In this document: piece after piece, positions 1-8,600 of the stretch | Layout of the letters: each line of letters opens with the position of its first letter | Numbering within the stretch: the stretch's first letter is position 1 | Source of the DNA: an uncultured Sutterella sp. | Lineage (GTDB): Bacteria; Pseudomonadota; Gammaproteobacteria; Burkholderiales; Burkholderiaceae_F | DNA length: 43,946 nucleotides | Assembly: GCA_905194315.1 (NCBI GenBank) | Contig: CAJJRX010000017.1 | Coordinates: 1-43,946, forward strand | Direction: 5' to 3' | Notes under the pieces: model-generated | What the model saw: the letters and a program-made list of their open reading frames with translations, nothing else | Told to the model about the DNA's origin: nothing | The model's database searches: none | Program-made: the position numbers and the translations under genes

Positions 1-297
1 AGCGGAAAACGGTAGGATATGCAAAATTGGTCCAAAAAAAGTCCGCACCTCCTCTTCCATCAGTGAGCCGGCCTGAACATTCAGGAACATGGCCACCCTA
101 CCCTTAATGTGCGTATTAGGCACAATCACCCAGCGAAATCCGTTGCTGAGTTTTCCGTAGTGCGCACGGGAGGCAGGTTTAAGGTCGCTGCTTTCCTGTG
201 CCCATTGACCGTTGTACCATGAGAAAGCCTCAGCGCCTGCCTGACTGGCGAGAGAACTCATGATGGCGGCTGTTACCATAAGGGTTTTTGATGACAT
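1..297 (-). pseudogene. M16 (insulinase-like) peptidase, N-terminal fragment, probably degraded
   Basis: Reading leftwards from an ATG at 297, preceded by a good ribosome site (AGAGGAAT), the frame stays open to the window edge. It encodes a signal peptide (about residues 1-23, ending near SQAGAEA) and then a stretch typical of the start of periplasmic M16 zinc peptidases (KLSNGFRWVIVPN, then RVAMFLNVQAGSLMEE). In this family the next segment should be GLAHFLEH with the HxxEH zinc motif. Here the reading continues as VRTFFGPILHILPF and no HxxEH is present. A frameshift or decay just after the AGSL segment is the simplest explanation, but only about 99 codons are visible. The family assignment is inferred from this short match. 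Confidence 0.5.
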
Positions 298-499
298 TAA
301 ATTCCTCTTAGTGCTAGCCAGAATATTAGTGCAACAGCACCATAAGGTGGAGCAGTTTTTCGCAGTAAATCAACTTACTTTCAGTGTAAGGGTTAAGTCG
401 TTAGGAGTAAAGCTGAAATTCACGCCGTAATTAATTTTTATAAATTTCCGGCATTTTTTCTGGTGATAAAAATGTACCGTTTTTCTGAATCATATACAG

Positions 500-1414
500 T
501 TAAATCGACTTTGCTGCAGCCAATTCCTTAACTTCACAAACGCTAAACGTCACGATACCCGCCAAAATAAACGCAAGAGAAAGCCCTTTTTCCGCACCAA
601 TACCCTCTCCGAAGAAAAAGATCCCAATTAAAAGCGTCAGCACCGGTGCCAGATATTGACAGAAACCCAGAATTGCCATCGGCAGAAGTTGTGTTGCTTT
701 GGAAAAGAGAATCATGGGTATAGTAGCTGCGATACCTGTTCCGAGGAGCGCTAGACTCAACACCGGATCAGCAGACAGCGAAAAGTGCGACTGTCCCTGC
801 AGGCTGAGCCAGACCAGATAGGCAGCGGCAAACGGCATCATCAGCAGGCCTTCGAACACGATGCTGATCTGTGCCGGCAGGGTAATGGCCTTTTTCAGCG
901 CACCGTACACACCCCAGCTCATTGATACGCCGAGAGCCACCCAGGGAATCTGACCAAAACCGGCAATCATCACCATTACACCGAGTGCCGCCAGCAGCAC
1001 ACCGGCCTTTTTCACCCGGCTGAGCGACTCCTTATAAATTAGAACACCCAGCGAAACACTGATGAGCGGCGTGAGAAACGTCCAGATTCCGAGTTCGACC
1101 ACCTGATGACTCATAACGGCATATACATTAATAAACCAGTTGAGTGCACAGGCGCCTGCCGCGGTGAGGAGAACCAGAACTTCCCGACGGTTTCTGAAAA
1201 AACCGGCACCGAGTCTGAGCATCTCCGGCAGTCTGCCGTTAACAAGAAGCCACAGCGGAACAAATAGCAGAGACCAGAGCACACGGTGGGCAACCACCTC
1301 CCACGGATCAGCGGCTGTCAGCCACGAATAGTAGATCGACATCGCCCCCCATATCACGTAGGAAGACAATGCAGCGGCCAGACCGAGTTTTCGCTGGCTT
1401 AAATCGATAGTCAT
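500..1414 (-). CDS. rarD: RarD-like EamA/DMT-family permease
   Basis: A 304-residue inner-membrane protein with about ten hydrophobic segments, close to the usual length of RarD (about 296 residues in E. coli). The N-terminal GLAAALSSYVIWGAMSIYYSW and the central region (LNWFINVYAVMSHQVVELG, then FLTPLISVSLGVLIYKE) are hallmarks of the RarD branch of the drug/metabolite transporter superfamily. The substrate of RarD proteins is not firmly known; the name comes from chloramphenicol sensitivity. The start ATG at 1414 has no strong ribosome site. The gene points away from the repeat array that begins 67 bp upstream of its start, and ordinary codon use suggests normal resident DNA. Confidence 0.85.
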   Translation of the reverse strand: MTIDLSQRKLGLAAALSSYVIWGAMSIYYSWLTAADPWEVVAHRVLWSLLFVPLWLLVNGRLPEMLRLGAGFFRNRREVLVLLTAAGACALNWFINVYAVMSHQVVELGIWTFLTPLISVSLGVLIYKESLSRVKKAGVLLAALGVMVMIAGFGQIPWVALGVSMSWGVYGALKKAITLPAQISIVFEGLLMMPFAAAYLVWLSLQGQSHFSLSADPVLSLALLGTGIAATIPMILFSKATQLLPMAILGFCQYLAPVLTLLIGIFFFGEGIGAEKGLSLAFILAGIVTFSVCEVKELAAAKSI

Positions 1415-1507
1415 ATCAAATCAATTTTACAGTATATATAACTATTATCTATTAATAGTTTTCCGGATAGCTGCCTGAGCATTGTGCACATGTGCACAAT
1501 ATCTACT

Positions 1508-2425
1508 TTAAAACAACCAGGACAAGACTGTCAGCCATAGCGGGATGGATATTAAAGAAACAAGTGTCTGAAGAGTTGTCAGATCAGCCACCACCGGACC
1601 ATTTCCGCCCATACGTACTGCCATGATGTAGCACGAATTGGCTGTCGGTAAGGCTGCGAGGCACAGCAAAGCGCCCATCTCAGTCATGCTGAGTCCACCA
1701 ATCAAGCCAGCCGCAAGGCTTACCGCCGGCACAGCCACCAGTCGCTGCACTGTCGCTGCGCAAAGCAGTTTTCCATACCGGCTGAGATTAATCTTCTCCA
1801 TCCCGGCACCGATGGCCAGCAGTGCCATCGCCAGTGAGGCCGAGCCAAGACTCGAGAAAATACTTCCAATCAGATCCGGTAGCGGAATCCGGAAAATATT
1901 AAATAGCAGGCCGGCAAGCGTTGAAACAATCAGCGGGTTTGTCACGATTTTGTGCACATGTGCACTAATGCTCAACCGACCCTGTGAGCAGGAGGACGAA
2001 AGGTCAGTAACGGCAATAATATTGGAGAGGGGAACCCAGATTCCGAGTAGCATGGCATACAGCGCCGTTCCCTGCGGACCGAACAGTGAAGAGGCGAGTG
2101 CAAATCCTATGTAGGAGTTAAACCGGTATCCGCACTGCCTCACCGAAGCGTCCGTCGGCGGGTCTTGAGGCGCAATCCGGGAAACAATATAGGCAAGCAG
2201 GACAGCAACTAGCATGCTTGACACACCGCACAGAAGGAAACGTGAGGCGGAGTCTATGGATATCTCAGCCGTAGCGACACTCTTAAAGAGCAGCGGCGGA
2301 AACAGAACAGTAAAAACCAGACGCTCTACTTTATCCCACCAGTCACGCGGGTAGTCAAACCGCCGGGAAAGAATCCAGCCGAGCAGAATCAGTAGAAATG
2401 GATGCAAGACCAAAAGGGACGTCAT
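1508..2425 (-). CDS. AEC-family transporter (auxin efflux carrier superfamily)
   Basis: A 305-residue membrane protein with about ten hydrophobic segments arranged in two halves, as in AEC permeases such as MdcF/YfdV-type carriers. The ATG at 2425 was chosen because AAAGGA lies six bases upstream and the protein then begins directly with a membrane helix (MTSLLVLHPFLLILLGWIL); a longer frame upstream runs through repeat DNA and has no family resemblance. The conserved ANSCYIMAVRMGG segment near the C-terminus supports the family. The substrate is unknown. One copy of the palindromic repeat (1952-1965) lies inside the coding frame, where it is read as part of SISAHVHKIV, in a polar stretch between membrane segments. 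Confidence 0.85.
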   Translation of the reverse strand: MTSLLVLHPFLLILLGWILSRRFDYPRDWWDKVERLVFTVLFPPLLFKSVATAEISIDSASRFLLCGVSSMLVAVLLAYIVSRIAPQDPPTDASVRQCGYRFNSYIGFALASSLFGPQGTALYAMLLGIWVPLSNIIAVTDLSSSCSQGRLSISAHVHKIVTNPLIVSTLAGLLFNIFRIPLPDLIGSIFSSLGSASLAMALLAIGAGMEKINLSRYGKLLCAATVQRLVAVPAVSLAAGLIGGLSMTEMGALLCLAALPTANSCYIMAVRMGGNGPVVADLTTLQTLVSLISIPLWLTVLSWLF

Positions 2426-3174
2426 CGCGAATCCTTTGTTTGTGCTGTAACCGTCAGCACCGACCACCGGTGAGGTACATTCTCTATTTTCAAATATTGT
2501 ACTTGTTTTCCTGAATACCGATCCCCGCATCACTCCCCTGTCCTGCCCTGCGCGGTCCGTTCCTTTCACACTTCCCGTCTCTCCAAGCGCTCCTTGTGCA
2601 CATGTGCACATGTGCATTTTTCGGCAAAACTGTCTCTCACGACAGGTGGATATTCTCCTGCAGACTCGTCGGCAATCAGGAAAAAATTACGCTGCCTGAC
2701 CGACATTTCCGTGCGTAAACCTCCGGAATCGGTTATGTACTTTACGTGCATTTTTTAGCTTTAAAACACAGTGTTACGTCATTCCGATTTTTGATAGGTT
2801 GTTGTTTTTATTGATTTTATTCCATCAAAATTCACTCTAATCCATCCCGTCTGAGAGGACAAATTTTCCCTCTTTTTCCTTTGATCTCTGTCGGAGTTCC
2901 GGATGTCCGGAGAAGTTTGTGCACATGTGCACAACACTACCCTGCCCGGTTTGCGACTGATATTTTTTTCGCTCAGCTCACACGAAATCAGTGATGTACT
3001 TTGCGTGCATTTTGATGTATTTACACCCTCTAATTTTCCCGATTGCACATGTGCACAAAGTTACTGCCCTCTGAAAATTCAGCTCATCCGGTCATGTACT
3101 TTACGTGCATTTTTTGAAAATCAGCCTTGTAAACACCCCCGTATTCCCCTCCCCTGCAACTGCATGACGGGTTT

Positions 3175-3551
3175 GTGCACATGTGCATTTTTCTTCTCAG
3201 GGTACGGGTAATGCCTCCTCAGGCGAATGTATTCAGCCTCTCACCCCTCATGGATGTTCTGGGCGACTCCATTTAGCTGAACAAAAAGCGGTTTGTGCAC
3301 ATGTGCACTTTTTTTTCTTGAAGTGCCCGTTAAGCCCCAGCGGGCAAACGTCCTCAGTCCCTCACCCTTCCGGGATGTTCTGGACGACTCCATTTCGCTG
3401 GATAAAAAACGCTTTGTGCACATGTGCACTTTTCTTCTCAAAGTGCCTGTTAAGTCCCCCCGCGGGCAAGCATCCTCAGTTCCTCATCCTGCCCGGATGC
3501 TCAGGGCGCCCCCCGTTTTGCAGAATAAAAACGGTTTGTGCACATGTGCAC
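3175..3551. repeat. Imperfect tandem repeat with period of about 121 bp
   Basis: Palindrome copies at 3175, 3295, 3416 and 3538 are spaced 120, 121 and 122 bp. For the last three units the DNA between them is also similar: each has a version of TCACCC...GGATGTTCTGG (3241, 3362, 3484), then a short A-rich tract, then GGTTTGTGCAC. This indicates local segmental duplication of one array unit, followed by drift in the spacer while the palindrome stayed intact. Confidence 0.75.
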
Positions 3552-3647
3552 TTTTGCCTCCCACCACAACAATCCCCATTGCATTACCCAGAATCCGATT
3601 ATGTACTTTTTATGCAAAACGGGTTCCAATCTCTTTCGTGTAACAGG

Positions 3648-3664
3648 TTATCCACATATCCACA
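3648..3664 (+). promoter_or_regulatory. DnaA-box-like sites inside the array
   Basis: A perfect match to the strict DnaA box TTATCCACA at 3648-3656 is followed immediately by ATATCCACA at 3656-3664. They lie between a directional motif copy (3601) and a palindrome (3718). Binding by DnaA is inferred from the consensus only. Confidence 0.55.
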
Positions 3665-6521
3665 ACCTCCCTCTTTCGCCCTTAGTATGGCGGCTTGAAC
3701 TTTAAAGAGGAGGAGTTATGCACATGTGCACTCTCCGAGTGAGGAAACATTTTCTTATCCAGATTTTAGATATGTACTTTAGATGCCCTTTCCGGTTTCT
3801 TCAAAAAAATCCTTTTGTGCACATGTGCACTTTTCTCCTTCCAGGCTGGCAGCCGATACCGCTTCTTCACAAAAGAAGCTTTGAAGCAGCACTGCTTTCC
3901 CCTTCCCCGGCGTCATCTCATACCTCGTGCAGTTCTTTTAATCCAGTACCGGTGGTTATGTACTTTGCGTGCAATTAACGCCGTGCTCTCAGTCTCACTG
4001 ATGAGTCCGAAAGTTTTGTGCACATGTGCAAATGTTTTCCCGAAATCCGCCCGTTCCCCTCGAATGGGGGTGATGTACTTTTCGTGCATTTTTCCGGTTG
4101 CGGCAAATTTTTGTGCACAGCGAAGACGCTTTGTGCACATGTGCACTTTTTAAAAAACCGGGGGGTGTCTCCACCGGTGATGGCCTCCAGAAACGGTACT
4201 GTTTTCCTGTGAGACCTGCTCTGATTTTTCGGATTGCACATGTGCAACTTTCATATAAGTGACTGAAATTACGGAGAGGAGGTGATGTACTTTACGTGCA
4301 TTTTTAAAATTTTCAGCTTCTCTTTTTTGCCGGTCAGAAGGACCGGCTCACGATGTTTTTCTACAGAATTTTTTCTGCTCTTTGCGAAACAACACGTCAG
4401 CTGGACACAAAAATTCCCGCGCTCCAGAGGAGCTATTTTCTGCGACTCTAAGCAACACTGTCTGACGTTAATTCCTGATTGCCCTTTTGTGCACATGTGC
4501 ACAATGCCTCTGCTCACCGCAAAAAAAGCAGGGCAGGGCGGGGCGGATCTCTTCCGGTTGCCCTGACCACCGGCAATAGGAGCTGTTTGGTCGTCCGCCC
4601 GTAGTACACCAATGCTTCCGCGGACAACCCGGGCTGGTCTTGATCCTTTCCGTTTGAGAGCCAGTCCGCAGGTCGGCACCCGGAGTTTCAGGTTCCGGCG
4701 GGGGTTACGACACAAGAGCAATGCGAATCACCGCTTGCGGACAGGAAAGAGAAACTGAGAAAAGAGCAGGGGGTTGCACTTGTGCACATGTGCACTTTTT
4801 TCTTTTCACCTGCCAAAACAGATGGTTCCACTGCCTCCTTTTGCTGAAAAGACGATTGCATCCACTCCCTTTACGGATCTCACTTCAGGCGTGCACAAAG
4901 CGGGCAATCCCGCAATGACACAGATTATCTGTCTGCTTCGTTGTGACTGCACAAAAGCCACGTTTTTTTACTGTTTTCTCGTGCCTGTGTGCTGACCATC
5001 CGGCTGTGCCCGGCTTGTGCACATGTGCATTTTTTCTGTTTTTCGCTTTTTTCAGGTGCGTATTCCCTCTGATTTTCTCAGTTGGCTGACCGCCATCTGC
5101 GGTTTTTTTTTCGGACACCGTCAGGTTTTATAAGCCGACAGGAAACGTCACGCTATACCTGAGCAGAACCCTGCGACAGGCCGGTCTTCGAGCCAGCATT
5201 GAACGCTTTTTATCTGCACAAAAGGCAGGGGAGGGCATAATAATGCGCTCCAGGAGTCCTCATTTCCGGCCTTCCCGACCCGGTTTGCAACCGCGAGATT
5301 ATCGTTCGTTTGAACACGAAATCCGGCTGTTTGTGCACATGTGCACAACGCTTTCAGTCTCCCTGATTTTCCCTGTTTTTCCTCCTCACTGCACCTTCGG
5401 TTAAGCATGTCAAACCCGGCTTATGTTCTCCCGGCCGGTCAGTCTCCTTTAGGGAAGGGGAAAGCTGGAATTTTTCCTGTTTTCTGCCGTCCTTTACCAG
5501 GTCAATTGCACTGTGCACATGTGCAATTTTCTGTTCTTCACACGAAAAATCGTGGTGAATACCCCCTTTTCTCAAACAGAATTCTGCCCGTTAAACCGGC
5601 CCGGACGGGGAAGAGGGCGGCGTGCAAAACCGTGTTTACTGTCAGTGTCCGGAGGTTTTGTGCACATGTGCACAAAAGCGCGAACAGAGAAAACCAGCTC
5701 CTGTGACAAGAAAAGAGTGATGTACTTTCCGTGCATTTTTTCCCCTGTTTCGCCTGAGATTGAAGCCATTTAGTCCGTTTGTGCACATGTGCAATTTTCA
5801 GAAAGCAGGGGCTTTTTTTGTTCGAGAAACCATCTTCCAGAGACCCCCTCCCGGCACTCTTCTTTACTCAAAGTATTCTCTATCGGGTTATGTACTTTCC
5901 GTGCAAAAAAGGCAAAAATTCCCACTAATTTGACTGATTCTCATTCTCATTATTGTGCGGTTTCTGATCAGCATTTTCATTCTGTGATTCCACACTCTGT
6001 CACCGGACGCAGAGCAGCTGACGCACGAAAAATCCTTGTGCAGAATTTTCTGAAAGAGGGCGCTATGCCTAGTGCTGCAAGACATGCACATGTGCACATC
6101 TGAGAATTTTCCACTTTTGTGCACATGTGCACAAAGCCGGAAAACCGTGCTCACCCCGGACGCTTTGCTCTGTGACCAGAGGTCTTGAAAACACAGAAAC
6201 GGTTATGTACTTTTCGTGCATTTTTTCTCACTTTACGCAGGCAGTATTTCCCGTCTGTCCGTGCAGATTTTCACTTTTTCCCGCCAGAGCGGAGGTGCTT
6301 TTTCTCTTCGCACACCCGGTGCATTCACCTTCAGAGCATCCCCTCGCGCGGCAGTGAATTTTGCGGTGTACCTGCCCGCAGATTATCTGTGCAAAAATTG
6401 GTTTTTTAAGCACTATTCACATAAATCTTGAATAGGTTAAAATTCTGATAGTTATCGCTCTAGGGTCTGTCCGGCTCCTTATTCACACACCGGGCAGGAA
6501 TGTGCAAAGGATTTTTCTGGT

Positions 6522-7712
6522 ATGGCAAGAAACAAAAAACCGCTCACAGAAAATGCAGTGGTCAGCATTACGTCGACAGCACTCGTCGACCCCAAGTTCG
6601 ATGACATTCCGTTTATCAATAACAAGAAAACGACAGATCCGGAGCAGGCTCTTCGCGAAGAACAGTGGCGCCGGTCTCTGGTCACGGTAGGGGAGAGCTC
6701 TGCGCCTTCCTTCAAAGACTCGGTCACGATGATGAGTCATCCGCTCTTCGGGTTCCGTCCCCAGAAAGGAACGCTGCCGAAAGTGATCGACTGCAACCGT
6801 TACGTGCTCACCCTTGCACCGTCTAATCACGGCCTGCCGACCTACAATGACGCGGACATTCTCATCTATGCCATGTCCCAGATTGCTGCGCGGATCAAAG
6901 AAAAGGGGGATGATGTCTCGCCGGAGCTGCTCCGGTTTCACTCCGACATCATTTTCTCCATCAAGGATTACTACAAAGCCATCAAAAAAACGTACGGCGG
7001 CAAGCAGCAGCAGGCATTTCTGAACGCTCTGCAGCGTCTCAGTACAACCTCCATCACCATTACCGCCGATCGTGATATCGGCGGAAAGCGTGTCCGGTTT
7101 GAACAGACCTCCAGTGGCTTCCTTGATAATACGGTCAGCGTTGCCACACTCAATGAGCAGACCAATCCGATGGCCATGATCCGTCTGCGCCTTGCGGACT
7201 GGATTGTCCGGGATATCATTTCGCTCAATGTGCTTACCATCCCGGTGGAGTACTTTGATCTCTCACCCTTCGGCAAAGCGCTCTATCTGGTTGCCCGCCG
7301 TTATCTCGGTATCACTAAGGCTGAACTCCGGTTCCACGATATCGGTTATGAGGACGATGTTGAGATTCCGGTTGAAAAGGTCAAGCTGAACAACGGCCGC
7401 AAGATGGATCTTTTCTACTGGAAAACTTCGCTCCAGAACCTGGCGGAGATCACCGGGAACAAGCGCCAGGTGAGAAACTTCAAACAGGATCTGATCAAGG
7501 CGATTGCCGAGGTCGACTTCGGTTTCTTCGAAATCGCGATCACTGACACCAGACGCCTGAAAGACTGCGAAGTGGTGTTTTTCCGCAAGGTAAACCTGCC
7601 GGCCAACATTGCCAGGGCCAGCCTTCAGTACGCCGGCTTTAAAGAGTTTTACGGGAAGCTGCTGACAAGACGGATCATCCGGCAGAAGCTTCTCGACAAT
7701 GAAGTGATTTAA
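6522..7712 (+). CDS. repA: Replication initiator protein, RPA family (RepA type)
   Basis: A 396-residue protein predicted to bind origin DNA and start replication of this replicon. Residues about 65-270 match the RPA initiator family (Pfam RPA, replication initiator protein A): TYNDADILIYAMSQIAARI, then LLRFHSDIIFSIKDYYKAI, QAFLNALQRLSTTSITI, and LTIPVEYFDLSPFGKALYLVARRYLG. Initiators of this type run plasmids and secondary chromosomes of proteobacteria. The ATG at 6522 follows AAGGA about ten bases upstream. Upstream lie the two dispersed motifs; downstream a strong hairpin and then the iteron/DnaA-box region. The first 60 residues are polar and likely flexible. Which of the two motifs it binds cannot be read from sequence; the directional 21-bp repeats beside the DnaA boxes are the better candidate. 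Confidence 0.88.
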   Translation: MARNKKPLTENAVVSITSTALVDPKFDDIPFINNKKTTDPEQALREEQWRRSLVTVGESSAPSFKDSVTMMSHPLFGFRPQKGTLPKVIDCNRYVLTLAPSNHGLPTYNDADILIYAMSQIAARIKEKGDDVSPELLRFHSDIIFSIKDYYKAIKKTYGGKQQQAFLNALQRLSTTSITITADRDIGGKRVRFEQTSSGFLDNTVSVATLNEQTNPMAMIRLRLADWIVRDIISLNVLTIPVEYFDLSPFGKALYLVARRYLGITKAELRFHDIGYEDDVEIPVEKVKLNNGRKMDLFYWKTSLQNLAEITGNKRQVRNFKQDLIKAIAEVDFGFFEIAITDTRRLKDCEVVFFRKVNLPANIARASLQYAGFKEFYGKLLTRRIIRQKLLDNEVI

Positions 7713-7716
7713 TCGT

Positions 7717-7753
7717 ACAAAGAGCGGATTTCCGGAAGAGATCCGCTCTTTGT
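7717..7753 (+). terminator. Hairpin terminator after the initiator gene
   Basis: A 13-bp perfect stem (7717-7729 with 7741-7753) four bases after the repA stop codon, followed by a weak T-rich tail. A degenerate palindrome copy (TGCACATGTGC, 7759-7769) follows directly. Confidence 0.75.
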
Positions 7754-7983
7754 CGTTATGCACATGTGCGGCAAAGGACGCTTTTAGTTTTCATCCGCCT
7801 TCCGGCAGACCTTCATGCGCGGAAAAGAGAGGTTCTGATTGCACCGCTTTTTAAAAACGATGCAATCAAATGCCATCGCTTGTTAGAAAACTAAGGGTTT
7901 ACCCATAGACTGGTACGGTTTCCATCGTTTTTTGGTTTAAACCGCATTTTTCAGGTGATTTTCAGGTAACGTAATGTAACTTT

Positions 7984-8345
7984 ATGTACTTTACGTGCAT
8001 AATTTCCTGCATTAATTCTTATAAATCAATGTGTTATTGTTTTCATCAAAGTTACCGGTTTTTCTGAAAAAAGTTATCCACATTGATAAAACAGCTACTG
8101 CCATAGGAGAAAAGAGTCAATTGTTAGATTTTGTAAAATTTCTGTGTGGATAACTTTCAGGGGCTGCCATGTACCTTCCGCACATTTTTGTGTACCCTGC
8201 GTGCAAAGTTATGTACTTTACGAGCATATTTTTCGATTTATCCACATGTTATCCACAGGCTAAAATATTTATATAACAAAGACTTAACCCTAAAACGAAC
8301 CGAAAACTGCTCCGACCTATAATATACTTAATATACTTAATACAC
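7984..8345. other. Candidate replication origin between repA and parA
   Basis: The 0.97-kb gap 7713-8679 has no gene. It holds one full directional motif (7984-8000) and three tandem relatives with an exact 21-bp period (8169-8189, 8190-8210, 8211-8231), the classic layout of initiator iterons. Four perfect DnaA boxes (TTATCCACA or its complement) lie at 8074-8082, 8145-8153 (complement), 8238-8246 and 8249-8257. An AT-rich segment with the direct repeat AATATACTT (about 8321-8340) follows and could be the unwinding element. The rest of the gap (8346-8600) is AT-rich with no further structure that I can name. The origin call is inferred from this co-occurrence. Confidence 0.75.
8169..8231 (+). 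repeat. Three tandem 21-bp iteron-like repeats
   Basis: Units 8169-8189, 8190-8210 and 8211-8231 each start with (A/G)TGTAC and contain a G(T/C/A)GCA- or GCACA-like second half 11 bp later. The exact 21-bp period equals two helical turns, so an initiator protein could bind all three on one face. They are diverged versions of the directional motif in the 2.7-6.2 kb array. Confidence 0.7.
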
Positions 8346-8600
8346 CAGAAACGGCAAAATCAGCGCTGAAAAGTAATGCCAAAGACACCCAATCGCCGTG
8401 AACTCGCGGTTTTTAAAGGGGACTTTCTCTTTGTCAAACTACGCTCACCAAGCAAGCACAGTATGCTACTCAAAAATTAAAATAAACCTGATAAGTGGAA
8501 ACTCTTAAATTTTAAACTTAAATTCATAAAAATCATATAGTTATACCAAAATCACAGGCGATATCCTCAATTACACTACCATTTTTTGAGCACGTAAGGG

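Larger units (their letters stand above)
1484..6132. repeat. Dispersed array of 24 palindromic sites (core GTGCACATGTGCAC), candidate parS/centromere
   Basis: Core start positions: 1484, 1952, 2596, 2604 (overlapping the previous one), 2919, 3044, 3175, 3295, 3416, 3538, 3718, 3817, 4018, 4133, 4235, 4489, 4782, 5017, 5333, 5513, 5660, 5781, 6085, 6119. Some copies lose one outer base (3044, 3175, 3718, 4018, 4235, 5017, 5513, 5781, 6085) but all keep TGCACATGTGCA. The copy at 1481-1500 is a perfect 20-bp palindrome (ATTGTGCACATGTGCACAAT). Extra half sites flank the copies at 4782 and 5513. Spacing varies from 8 to about 640 bp, mostly 100-300. A degenerate copy lies at 7759-7769, after the initiator gene. 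I saw no copies in the remaining 36 kb. The parA-parB pair 2.5 kb away makes ParB-type binding the leading interpretation, by inference only. Confidence 0.9.
2735..6226 (+). repeat. Dispersed directional motif, consensus about ATGTACTTTNCGTGCATTTT, interleaved with the palindromes
   Basis: Start positions: 2735, 2994, 3094, 3601 (ending TATGCA), 3772 (ending GATGCC), 3958, 4073, 4285, 5720, 5890, 6205. All eleven copies point the same way. Most are followed by a run of T; the 5890 copy is followed by A. The motif is itself an imperfect inverted repeat (ATGTAC, five bases, GTGCAT). Four more relatives lie in the intergenic region between the initiator gene and parA (7984, 8169, 8190, 8211), three of them in tandem. 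This links the motif to the initiator rather than to a coding function. In several places a palindrome follows at 45-61 bp (for example 3772 to 3817, 3958 to 4018, 4073 to 4133, 5720 to 5781). Confidence 0.85.
2426..6521. other. Gene desert of about 4.1 kb holding the repeat array
   Basis: No open frame here has a believable protein. The frames that exist are short, overlap on several strands, and repeatedly read the palindrome as strings such as HMCT, CAHVH or VHMCTF. The plus strand looks pyrimidine-rich (for example 37 of 60 bases in 3421-3480 are C or T). A strong DnaA-box-like site TTATCCACA lies at 3648-3656, followed by a degenerate one at 3656-3664. The stretch 4555-4725 is more GC-rich and repeat-free; I do not recognise it. 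Possible weak promoter elements for the initiator gene (TTGAAT at 6428-6433 with an AT-rich segment about 17 bp downstream) are seen just before 6522. Confidence 0.75.

Noticed and set aside
4555..4725. GC-rich patch in the array, possibly a remnant of a mobile element or gene
   Set aside because: No recognisable protein or RNA match in any frame and no terminal repeats, so no call is made.
1481..6132. CRISPR array
   Set aside because: The repeat is a short perfect palindrome with spacers from 8 to about 640 bp and related spacer sequence in places; there are no cas genes.
2566..6431. Dozens of short open frames on both strands in the repeat region, many containing HMCT or CAHVH
   Set aside because: They exist because the palindrome reads open in all frames. 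They overlap one another, lack ribosome sites and share only the repeat-derived residues.
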